A stretch of 64,000 bases of DNA, taken from positions 163,173 to 227,172 of the forward strand of contig NZ_LXYE02000019.1 of assembly GCF_001659685.2 (NCBI RefSeq). The letters run 5' to 3'. Numbering within the stretch: the first letter of the stretch is position 1; each line of letters opens with the position of its first letter. Origin of the DNA: Labilibacter marinus. GTDB lineage: Bacteria; Bacteroidota; Bacteroidia; Bacteroidales; Marinilabiliaceae. The position numbers and the translations under genes are program-made. Below the pieces are notes generated by a model. It ran no database searches and had not been told where the DNA came from. It saw nothing but the letters and a program-made list of their open reading frames with translations. This document shows positions 16,703 through 23,925 of this stretch, in pieces.

Positions 16703-16744
16703 GGAAAGGCTATTCTTACTTCCGGATGAGAATATGCCTTTCCC
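16703..16744 (-). promoter_or_regulatory. intercistronic stem-loop between nrtA and nrtB
   Basis: GGAAAGGC..ATTC and GAAT..GCCTTTCC form a ~12-pair imperfect hairpin with a short loop, in the 142-base gap after nrtA. No T-run follows on the minus strand, so an mRNA-stabilising or processing hairpin is more likely than a full terminator. Such hairpins often raise the binding-protein mRNA above that of the membrane components. Confidence 0.6.
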
Positions 16745-16785
16745 TTTTCACCAACTAAAAAACAATGTGTTTATTTTTTATAGAA

Positions 16786-18171
16786 TTATTGATCTTTGTT
16801 CCCGATAGAGAATTTAGTTAAATAAGAATTAGGGCTTTTACCATCGAATTCTGTTCCATCAATAAAGTCTGTAGTTACCGGTTTATATCCATCTGTTGCA
16901 GGAATATCAGTAGCTGGAATTTTTCCTTCTGCAACCAATAGCTCTGCCGCTTTTGTCCAAATATCTGGACGATATACTTTTTTAGCCGTTTCCTGATACC
17001 ACTCATCTGATTTTGGTTCCGAAATTTGTCCCCAACGACGCATTTGTGTTAAGAACCAAACCGCATCAGAATAGAATGGGTATGTTGCATTGTATTTATA
17101 AAACACGTTAAAATCAGGTAACGAGCGTTTGTCTCCTTTTTCAAATTCAAAAGTTCCTGTCATTGAGTTGGCAATTACAATTGAATCAGCACCTACATAA
17201 TCTGACATAGAAAGAATACCTACTGCTTTCCCTCTGTTTGCAGCTTCATCTAACCATTTACCAGCTCTAATTAATGCTTTTGTTACTGCAATAGCGGTGT
17301 TTGGATTTTCAGCAATAAACTTGTCGGTCATTACAAATACCTTCTCTGGGTTGTTTTTCCAGATTTCGTAGTTAGTTACTACAGGCACACCAATTTGCTT
17401 AAATACAGCTTGCTGGTTCCAAGGTTCACCCACGCAATAACCATAAATAGTACCTGCCTCTAAAGTAGCTGGCATTTGTGGCGGAGGTGTTACTGACAAT
17501 AATACATCTGCATCAACCTGACCTTGAATATTACCTTCGGTATACATTCCTGGATGAATTCCAGCTGCAGCTAACCAATATCTAATTTCGTAGTTATGCG
17601 TAGATACTGGAAAAACCATTCCCATTTTAAATGGACTACCATTGTTTTTATATTCCTCAACAACAGGCTTTAAAGCATCTGCCGAAATAGGATGAATTGG
17701 CTTACCTTCTGCATCTGCTGGAATATGCTTTTTCATCTTATCCCAAATAGCATTAGAAACCGTAATGGCATTACCATTTAAGTCCATTGAAAACGGCGTT
17801 ACCAAATTAGCCTGACGACCAAATCCTGCTGCTGCTGCAATAGGCTGACCCGCTAACATATGCGAACCATCAAGCTCGCCATCAATAACTCTATCTAAAA
17901 CATTTTTCCAGTTACTTTGCGCTTCAATAGTTACAAATAAACCTTCGTCCTCAAAATAACCTAGCTCTTTAGCTATAGCTAATGGAGCCATATCTGTCAA
18001 CTTAATAAATCCAAAAGTTAACTGAGGTTTTTCAATTAACAAACCTGTATCTGCACTTGCATCCGATTCGCTTGAAGATGCTTTTTTACCTGAACCTCCT
18101 CCACAAGAAGAGAATAACACGATGGCTCCAACAAAAAGAGCTGCTATATGAAATATGCTTATTTTTTTCAT
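16786..18171 (-). CDS. nrtA: nitrate-binding lipoprotein
   Basis: The 461-residue protein has a lipoprotein signal with the lipid cysteine in '[10 protein letters not shown]' (residue ~23). The NrtA/CmpA solute-binding fold follows. '[20 protein letters not shown]' near residue 53 is the typical first strand and helix, and '[10 protein letters not shown]' near 247 is a conserved hinge segment. It captures nitrate (possibly nitrite) in the periplasm for NrtBCD. No acidic stretch follows the cysteine, which suits retention inside the envelope. The porin gene is 61 bases upstream. Confidence 0.93.
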   Translation of the reverse strand: MKKISIFHIAALFVGAIVLFSSCGGGSGKKASSSESDASADTGLLIEKPQLTFGFIKLTDMAPLAIAKELGYFEDEGLFVTIEAQSNWKNVLDRVIDGELDGSHMLAGQPIAAAAGFGRQANLVTPFSMDLNGNAITVSNAIWDKMKKHIPADAEGKPIHPISADALKPVVEEYKNNGSPFKMGMVFPVSTHNYEIRYWLAAAGIHPGMYTEGNIQGQVDADVLLSVTPPPQMPATLEAGTIYGYCVGEPWNQQAVFKQIGVPVVTNYEIWKNNPEKVFVMTDKFIAENPNTAIAVTKALIRAGKWLDEAANRGKAVGILSMSDYVGADSIVIANSMTGTFEFEKGDKRSLPDFNVFYKYNATYPFYSDAVWFLTQMRRWGQISEPKSDEWYQETAKKVYRPDIWTKAAELLVAEGKIPATDIPATDGYKPVTTDFIDGTEFDGKSPNSYLTKFSIGNKDQ

Positions 18172-18232
18172 CTCATTATATTTTTAAATGTAAGGATGAG
18201 ACTACATCCTTACAGATTAGAATTTGTTGCTT

Positions 18233-19585
18233 TTATAAAAACTTAGGACTAAAGGCTAACATCACCCAGCCCCACGATTGCATACCTTGAATTTCTTGGT
18301 TAGGATTACCAAATTTCAATTGCTTCATGGTATCCGTAATTCCGAACATTTGTGAGTATCCTGCTTTTAGCACTAACTCAGGCGCCAACTTTTGTACATA
18401 TACTAAGTCAATCTCAGTACCTAGATTTCCTTTATAACTTTCTCCGCTGTCTGCATTAATTCTTTCTTCAGCAGACATAAACTGATGCAAGTGCGCTAAC
18501 AAGGAAGATTTTTCGCCCAGTTTAAAACTTGTTTTTAGGTAGATATCTACTAAACCTGCACTGGCTGCATTTCCGCCACCATGACCGTTACCAACGTAGA
18601 AATAATCCATAAAACCGTAAAACTTATGGTTGGTACCATATTTTGGAGCCCATCCTTCAACTTTATCACCAGTAGATTGGTCATCTCCACTTAAGTAATC
18701 AAATCCTAACAATGGTTTTCCTTTAACTCCTGTAGCTTGTACAAAGGCATTAATCATATAACCCGACAGGTCTGTTTTAACAATATCGCCTGCATCACTT
18801 TCTGTTTTATTGGCCGTACCTCCAGTATAAAAGAACTGACCTCCAAATTTCATTTTACCAGAAGTGAAAGTAGGAGAAACGCCCAAGGTAAGGTTGCTGT
18901 ATGTTTCGTTAGCAACAGTAGCCGCATTGTAAATATCATTTTCTAACATGATACCAATATTACCGCTACCAAAACTCTTTTTGTAATACACCATTTGCTG
19001 GCTCTTAGGTAAAGCTAAGTTGAAGATTCGTGGATTTGCGCCTCCACCCGTCATAATATTATACTCATTACCTACTAGTTTTGCCGGTTCTGGCGCTCCA
19101 TCACCAAATCCTGGTTGATTCCAGCTTACCATTACGTCAAACTGTGTATCATCCGACTTATACATATAACGAACGGCATCTAAAGCTCGTCCTTGCATGG
19201 CCCAGTCTAAACTCCCGAAGAAACGATGATCGTCATAAATTACCTCTTGACGACCTACACGAAAAGTACTTTTTTCAGAAGCATAAAAATCTCCATAAGC
19301 CTCGTACGCACTTAAAAGATTATCTGATTTATTAATTTGCCCTGTTTCACCCCAAATTCTAACATCCTGAACCGAAACTTTAAATCCTACTTTTTCCTTT
19401 TTGTAACTAGCCGTTAAACGAGCCCTGTGTTCGATAAATGCCCCTGGCTCTTGTCCATCTAATATAGGTTTTTTAAATCCGTTACGTACCTCACCTCTGG
19501 CTCGATATTGACCTGTAAAAGAAACTTGAGCTTCCATTACTCCTAAGCAACAAATTGCAAACATTAATGTGAATAATTTTTTCAT
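18233..19585 (-). CDS. outer-membrane porin (alginate-export-like barrel) of the nitrate operon
   Basis: The ~450-residue protein has a signal peptide starting 'MKKLFTLMFAICC' and cleaved near 'MEAQ'. A long beta-barrel follows that begins 'FTGQYRARGEVRNGF', typical of alginate-export/DUF1302-type barrels. Conserved strands such as 'FRVGRQEVIYDDHRFFGSLDW' support this. The ATG at 19585 is preferred over an in-frame TTG/ATG nine or ten codons upstream because it gives a compact signal peptide. It is the first gene before nrtABCD, so a role as the outer-membrane entry channel for nitrate is the best inference. Confidence 0.82.
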   Translation of the reverse strand: MKKLFTLMFAICCLGVMEAQVSFTGQYRARGEVRNGFKKPILDGQEPGAFIEHRARLTASYKKEKVGFKVSVQDVRIWGETGQINKSDNLLSAYEAYGDFYASEKSTFRVGRQEVIYDDHRFFGSLDWAMQGRALDAVRYMYKSDDTQFDVMVSWNQPGFGDGAPEPAKLVGNEYNIMTGGGANPRIFNLALPKSQQMVYYKKSFGSGNIGIMLENDIYNAATVANETYSNLTLGVSPTFTSGKMKFGGQFFYTGGTANKTESDAGDIVKTDLSGYMINAFVQATGVKGKPLLGFDYLSGDDQSTGDKVEGWAPKYGTNHKFYGFMDYFYVGNGHGGGNAASAGLVDIYLKTSFKLGEKSSLLAHLHQFMSAEERINADSGESYKGNLGTEIDLVYVQKLAPELVLKAGYSQMFGITDTMKQLKFGNPNQEIQGMQSWGWVMLAFSPKFL

Positions 19586-19920
19586 TTTGAGTTTAAGTTT
19601 TAAACCCATCAAAAAACAACTTCAATCATCTTAACCTGAATTTATTTTTTGATGTGTTTGAATTAGAAAAAATAACTTCCTTTTTTATTTACAGCATTTA
19701 AGAGCTTTATATCTCTTTTGTGTTTAAATAAAAAAGGAATAACCCTTTTAAATCAATTTACCATTACGCCGTTGCTCAATGGATTTTTTTAATCACTTAC
19801 CTACTTACTTACTTTTAAGAAATGATTCTGATGTAAAACTAAGGATAGTGAAACGGGTATTTTATGTCATTAACATGTTTTCAAAAGTCTTTTTGTCATC
19901 TTTTAACCACGTTTTAGTGC
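19586..19920. other. promoter region of the nitrate-uptake operon
   Basis: This ~335-base stretch lies upstream of the porin-nrt operon. I see no gene in it and no clean TTTG-N19-TAnnTTTG promoter. A positively regulated promoter lacking a good consensus would be consistent with control by one of the Fnr-like regulators, but no convincing operator can be pointed to. Confidence 0.4.
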
Positions 19921-19947
19921 ATAAAAAAACCTGCGCATGCGCAGGTT
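19921..19947 (-). terminator. terminator of the second Fnr-like regulator gene
   Basis: A perfect 20-base palindrome with halves AACCTGCGCA / TGCGCAGGTT (19928-19947) is followed on the minus strand by a T-run. It lies 35 bases past the regulator's stop codon and insulates the porin-nrt operon downstream. Confidence 0.9.
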
Positions 19948-19982
19948 TAATATTATATATGGTTAATTTAGTAGCGTTTAGC

Positions 19983-20696
19983 TTAACTTTGAATAAAGTA
20001 GTGATGCTCGTCAATTTCCCTTCCCAGTAAATCAACATCCGGAATTCCAATCTTTTTCCCGAAGCTTTCTGTTAGTTTTTCCTTTTTTAAGGCTGATAAA
20101 ACACGTATTACTTGCTCCTCTGTTGTTCCTGCAAAATCGGCAATATCCCGCCTGCTCAATTGAATATTTAAAACCCCGTTCGTTTGTCCAAACTTCCTAT
20201 TAATATATAATAAGGCATCAATTACTTTTTCACGAACCGTCATATGAGCAAACATACGCACCTTTGTTTCGCTTCTATTTAGCTCCTCAGCATAAAATAC
20301 CATAAAGTCATACGCCATTGTTGGCAAAGACTTCAGCATACTTCGCATGGCATCCAAAGTAAAATGACACATAATAGTATCCTCCAAGGCCACAGCACCT
20401 ACAGGATAAATCTGTCTGGAACTGAAACCACGTTGACCTAACATTTCGCCATTTACAGCAAAGCGCAAAATTTGCTCCCTTCCATTTATACCCGTACTAA
20501 ATACCTTAACCTGACCCGTATGAACAAAGTACATTCCATGTATAGGCGACCCTTCAATAACAATGCTCTGGCCCTTTCTACACTTCATGGTATCTTTATT
20601 TTGTATATAAGATTCGATACCAGGCTCTGAGATGTGTTTTTTAATCAAACAACTCGTATTTACACAACTAATACAGTCCGTACTTTTAGGATACAT
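19983..20696 (-). CDS. Crp/Fnr-family regulator with N-terminal cysteine motif (copy 2)
   Basis: The 237-residue protein is a paralogue of the 13154-13861 product, with the same beta-roll, dimer helix and winged helix ('SRRDIADFAGTTEEQVIRVLS'). Its N-terminal cysteines C8, C11, C16 and C39 have exactly the same spacing (CX2CX4CX22C). It has its own terminator and is divergent from moaA, with a 250-base shared region. It is a good candidate for the controller of the nitrate and Mo-cofactor genes around it. No ligand can be assigned from sequence. Confidence 0.9.
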   Translation of the reverse strand: MYPKSTDCISCVNTSCLIKKHISEPGIESYIQNKDTMKCRKGQSIVIEGSPIHGMYFVHTGQVKVFSTGINGREQILRFAVNGEMLGQRGFSSRQIYPVGAVALEDTIMCHFTLDAMRSMLKSLPTMAYDFMVFYAEELNRSETKVRMFAHMTVREKVIDALLYINRKFGQTNGVLNIQLSRRDIADFAGTTEEQVIRVLSALKKEKLTESFGKKIGIPDVDLLGREIDEHHYFIQS

Positions 20697-20894
20697 TTAC
20701 TTTTATTTTAATTAACTAGAACTTACCAAGGGGTTGAGGCCGAAAAATTACAATTATTTTATCACATAGATGAAGTAATTGCTACACAATCTTAATTTTT
20801 TTATTTTTTTAAGACTATAGATAAACACATGATATACTTAATCGTTCATTCTTTCGTAGATAAAACTACATGAATTACCATTAAACCTTTTTAC

Positions 20895-20917
20895 ACATTA
20901 AGTGTACTACATTAAGT
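20895..20917. promoter_or_regulatory. direct repeat upstream of moaA
   Basis: The nine bases ACATTAAGT occur twice (20895-20903 and 20909-20917) with a 14-base period, 31 bases before the moaA start. They could be an activator site or chance. The rest of the 20697-20947 divergent region shows no further clear signal. Confidence 0.3.
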
Positions 20918-20947
20918 TCTTGCAGATATGAGAACGAAGGATGAATT

Positions 20948-21892
20948 ATGGAGAAGCGTAGATTTAAGAAACTAAGAATAAGTCTAACAGACACTTGCAA
21001 TATGGCATGTACCTATTGCGTACCCGAAGACGATGCAGATGGAATTCGTTCCCAACTAAAACCAAGCCTTACAGCAGGCGATATGGTTAAGATAATTAAA
21101 GCACTCCATCAAGAATTAAAGCTTGAAAAAATTAGGATCACTGGTGGAGAACCTTTAATGTACCCAAACATCGTTCATCTAATTAAAGAGATTAAATTAT
21201 TAGGTATTAACGATATTGCTCTAACAACAAACGCTTATTATCTCGAAAACCTTGCTTCCAGATTAAAACAAGCTGGTGTAAAATCCATTAATATCTCCAT
21301 TGATGCCTTAGATAAGGAGATATTTAAAAAGATGACACGTAAAGATATGTTAGCGCAGACCCTAAAGGGAATTTACGCCGCTATTCATGAAGGATTTCCT
21401 ATAAAAATTAATGCTGTTATTTTAAAACACGTCAACAGTAGCCAAATCATTCCTTTAATCAAATTTGGTATTCAACATCAAATACCTGTTCGCTTTCTAG
21501 AATTAATGAAGATGGGATATTTACATCATAACTATCAGGATTATTCTTTTTCGCAAGCTGAAATTTTGGAAGAAGTAAACCAAGAATTTAGCACCCATAG
21601 AAAACTAAGGAAAATCTCGGCAACTGCTAACTATTGGGAGATTGATAAGACTAACTATAAATTTGGAATAATAGCCAACGAAACAGAACCCTTTTGCTCC
21701 GACTGTGATAGGTTGAGGTTAGATAGTTATGGAAAACTCTATGGCTGTATCAGTGCTATTAAGGGCATATCTGTATTACAAAAAATAAAAAACAAAGAAA
21801 ATATTGAGCCAGAATTAAGTTTGGCTCTGAAACAAAAACAGCCCATCCGTTTTATAGGAAATGAGATGAGCATGAGACATATTGGAGGATAG
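20948..21892 (+). CDS. moaA: GTP 3',8-cyclase (molybdopterin precursor synthesis)
   Basis: The 314-residue radical-SAM enzyme has the N-terminal cluster motif 'CNMACTYC' (CX3CX2C, near residue 17). The second-cluster cysteines appear in 'FCSDCDRLRL' and 'LYGCI' near residue 255. The protein ends in the conserved Gly-Gly ('MSMRHIGG'). It performs the first step of Mo-cofactor synthesis together with MoaC, which is not in the window. It begins the moaA-moaD-moaE operon; moaD starts 4 bases after its stop. Confidence 0.95.
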   Translation: MEKRRFKKLRISLTDTCNMACTYCVPEDDADGIRSQLKPSLTAGDMVKIIKALHQELKLEKIRITGGEPLMYPNIVHLIKEIKLLGINDIALTTNAYYLENLASRLKQAGVKSINISIDALDKEIFKKMTRKDMLAQTLKGIYAAIHEGFPIKINAVILKHVNSSQIIPLIKFGIQHQIPVRFLELMKMGYLHHNYQDYSFSQAEILEEVNQEFSTHRKLRKISATANYWEIDKTNYKFGIIANETEPFCSDCDRLRLDSYGKLYGCISAIKGISVLQKIKNKENIEPELSLALKQKQPIRFIGNEMSMRHIGG

Positions 21893-21896
21893 ATGG

Positions 21897-22136
21897 ATGA
21901 TTAAAATAAACTTTTTCGCAGGCTTAAAAAGAACCTTCCCTAAAAGTATAGAATGGGAAGTGAACGAAAATACCAGTGTAAATTCACTTATTGAAGAATT
22001 AAAAAGCAACTTCCCAGACGCAGAAGAATTACTAACTAGGTCGAGAGCTGCCATTAATGAAGAATTTGTAGAAATGGCAACCCTACTAAAGGATGGTACA
22101 GAGGTTTTTATTATTCCACCATCGAGTGGAGGCTGA
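21897..22136 (+). CDS. moaD: molybdopterin synthase small subunit
   Basis: The 79-residue ubiquitin-like protein ends 'IPPSSGG'. The terminal Gly-Gly is the thiocarboxylate carrier of MoaD. ATG 21897 is chosen; a GGAGG sequence at 21884-21888, inside the end of moaA, serves as its ribosome binding site. An upstream TTG at 21882 would overlap moaA without improving the protein. Confidence 0.92.
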   Translation: MIKINFFAGLKRTFPKSIEWEVNENTSVNSLIEELKSNFPDAEELLTRSRAAINEEFVEMATLLKDGTEVFIIPPSSGG

Positions 22137-22191
22137 TTATAGCTGTATATTATTAGTTGTTAGTTTAATTTATTCCATTGAAGAAAACGAA

Positions 22192-22626
22192 ATGCATATT
22201 ACTGAAGAAAATATTGACGTAATCGAGTATTATAACAAAGCCAAGGATCCAAGATCAGGCGCAATCGTCATGTTTAGTGGTGATGTTCGCGATTTAAATA
22301 AAGGTCAGGAAGTATTATATATAGATTACGAAGCATATATACCTCTGGCAGAAAAAACAATTGCCAAAATACTTGCTGAAGCAAATGAAAAATGGGACTT
22401 ACAAGCCTCCGAATGTGTTCATAGAGTAGGAAAAGTGGGCATTTGCAAAACTGCCGTTGTGGTAATAACCTCCTCTGCACACAGAAAAGAGGCTTATGCT
22501 GCCAACCGATATATTATAGATAGAGTAAAACAAGAAGCGCCAATTTGGAAGCATGAGTTTTTTGCTGATGGAACAAGCGAATGGGGAACCAATTGCGATT
22601 GTGCCGAACCTCATCATCATGATTAA
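22192..22626 (+). CDS. moaE: molybdopterin synthase catalytic subunit
   Basis: The 144-residue protein has the MoaE signatures 'VMFSGDVRDLNKG' and 'YIDYEAY'. The catalytic lysine region is 'VKQEAPIWKHEFF'. ATG 22192 gives the usual length; the frame is open further upstream but overlaps moaD. With MoaD it converts precursor Z to molybdopterin. The C-terminus ends in a His-rich 'AEPHHHD'. Its end overlaps the convergent mobB by 4 bases. Confidence 0.94.
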   Translation: MHITEENIDVIEYYNKAKDPRSGAIVMFSGDVRDLNKGQEVLYIDYEAYIPLAEKTIAKILAEANEKWDLQASECVHRVGKVGICKTAVVVITSSAHRKEAYAANRYIIDRVKQEAPIWKHEFFADGTSEWGTNCDCAEPHHHD

Positions 22627-23147
22627 AGTAATGATTCCAGAGGTAAGTCCATGTTTAAAATAGCTGTTTGATTAAAATCAACATCCAGTTGTAAATCAAA
22701 ATCGGCATATGGTTTATAGCGCAGGTTTTTAGTAACAGCATTACCTGACACAAATAAAAACAGAGCTGGCTTAAAAAACTCTCTTAATCCGCCAGATTCA
22801 CATATGACAATAGCATCTGAAGGTATTTGACCATAAAGTGCTTTAAACTTTTCGAATAAACGCTCCTGGCTGGTAGATTGCATATAGTAACTCTCTTTTG
22901 TACCAGCCTTTAATAATAGAGCACTATCTTTAGTAGTATTCCTTAACTCCTTAACAACAGCATAATCTAGGCCTCTATCGATCACTAGTTCTTCCTTATC
23001 TAAATCGTGCAAGTGAGATGATGTTTTAATGGCATAAACTTCCTTTCCTTTTTGAGTGTAATATTTAACAATCAGCTCAGAAAGCGTAGTCTTCCCAACA
23101 TGCCTACCCGAACCACAAACCATAACTACATTTCCGTAATCTATCAT
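22623..23147 (-). CDS. mobB: MobB-like P-loop protein of Mo-cofactor synthesis
   Basis: The 174-residue protein has a P-loop 'GSGRHVGKTTL' near residue 12. The overall layout matches the GTP-binding MobB proteins that assist conversion of molybdopterin to the guanine-dinucleotide form. It lies 9 bases after mobA on the same strand, which supports the call, although sequence similarity outside the P-loop is modest. Confidence 0.78.
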   Translation of the reverse strand: MIDYGNVVMVCGSGRHVGKTTLSELIVKYYTQKGKEVYAIKTSSHLHDLDKEELVIDRGLDYAVVKELRNTTKDSALLLKAGTKESYYMQSTSQERLFEKFKALYGQIPSDAIVICESGGLREFFKPALFLFVSGNAVTKNLRYKPYADFDLQLDVDFNQTAILNMDLPLESLL

Positions 23148-23156
23148 GCCCTTAAA

Positions 23157-23699
23157 TTATTTTAAATCCTCTATCGTATTGATATTTTGAAATGCCTTTG
23201 TTTCCTCAAACTTTACAAACTTTACATTTACCTTATCTAGAATATTCATTAAGGCGTAACTTCCAGCCTCAATCTCTTCTTTCATAAAACCAATAATTCG
23301 CTTATCATATACTCCTATTAAAGGATGCACCTTACCATTCGCATCTACTGCAACAACAGCCTCAAAATCATCTTTAAATGAAATTAGTTTTTCAAGAATA
23401 TCAGCCCTCATATGCGGTGTATCGCAGGGCAAAACAAGATTATGCAGCGTTGTGCTTTGAAATAATCCTGCATATAATCCTGCAATAGGTCCGGCGCCAA
23501 TCATATCTTTTACTAGCCAATCGCCAAACTCCGCATGACCAGCATTACTACTAGCCACCAACACAGGATTACAAAACAGACGTATTAGGTCTGCACTATA
23601 GGTGGCCATCTTTTTACCTTTATAAAGCATCAAAGCTTTATCTTTTTGCATTCTTATACTCTTACCCCCTGCAATTAATACTCCTGTTATGTTTTTCAT
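23157..23699 (-). CDS. mobA: molybdenum cofactor guanylyltransferase
   Basis: The ~180-residue nucleotidyltransferase has the motif 'LIAGGKSIRMQKDKAL' near residue 6, 'GAGPIAGLYAGL' near 70 and 'LPCDTPHM' near 90. It attaches GMP to Mo-molybdopterin, giving the bis-MGD form that nitrate reductases of the DMSO-reductase family use. ATG 23699 is preferred to an upstream start at 23735. In the first motif the usual Gly after Arg-Met is Gln. Confidence 0.9.
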   Translation of the reverse strand: MKNITGVLIAGGKSIRMQKDKALMLYKGKKMATYSADLIRLFCNPVLVASSNAGHAEFGDWLVKDMIGAGPIAGLYAGLFQSTTLHNLVLPCDTPHMRADILEKLISFKDDFEAVVAVDANGKVHPLIGVYDKRIIGFMKEEIEAGSYALMNILDKVNVKFVKFEETKAFQNINTIEDLK

Positions 23700-23787
23700 A
23701 GCTATTTTAACTTTTACACCCTGCAATAATAACACATTACGACTTCAAAAATATATATTTTTAAATAAAAGAGTTATTTATCTTTTA

Positions 23788-23814
23788 TTGTTCGATAAAA
23801 ATGCTTTATATTTG
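23788..23814 (+). promoter_or_regulatory. putative promoter of the nitrate/nitrite reductase operon
   Basis: A TATATTTG at 23807-23814 matches the Bacteroidota -7 element TAnnTTTG. A partial -33 (TTG at 23788-23790) lies 16 bases upstream, slightly short of consensus. Transcription from here would give a leader of roughly 105 bases. Confidence 0.5.
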
Positions 23815-23867
23815 TTCCCACTTACAAATACTTACTTTTGAGTTGATTCTGCTAATAGTTTGAAATC

Positions 23868-23911
23868 AAAAGTCATCTCGGTTCTCTTAATAAGAATACT
23901 GCATGACTTTT
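23868..23911 (+). promoter_or_regulatory. leader stem-loop before the nitrate reductase gene
   Basis: AAAAGTCAT (23868-23876) and ATGACTTTT (23903-23911) form a perfect 9-pair stem with a 26-base loop, 14 bases before the start codon. It could modulate translation or transcript stability. No terminator T-run follows, so attenuation is not shown. Confidence 0.5.
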
Positions 23912-23925
23912 AAAATCAACAAAAC

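Noticed and set aside
20697..20947. Classical Fnr or Crp box between the regulator and moaA
   Set aside because: I could not find TTGAT-N4-ATCAA or TGTGA-N6-TCACA at acceptable quality; only a short direct repeat is visible.
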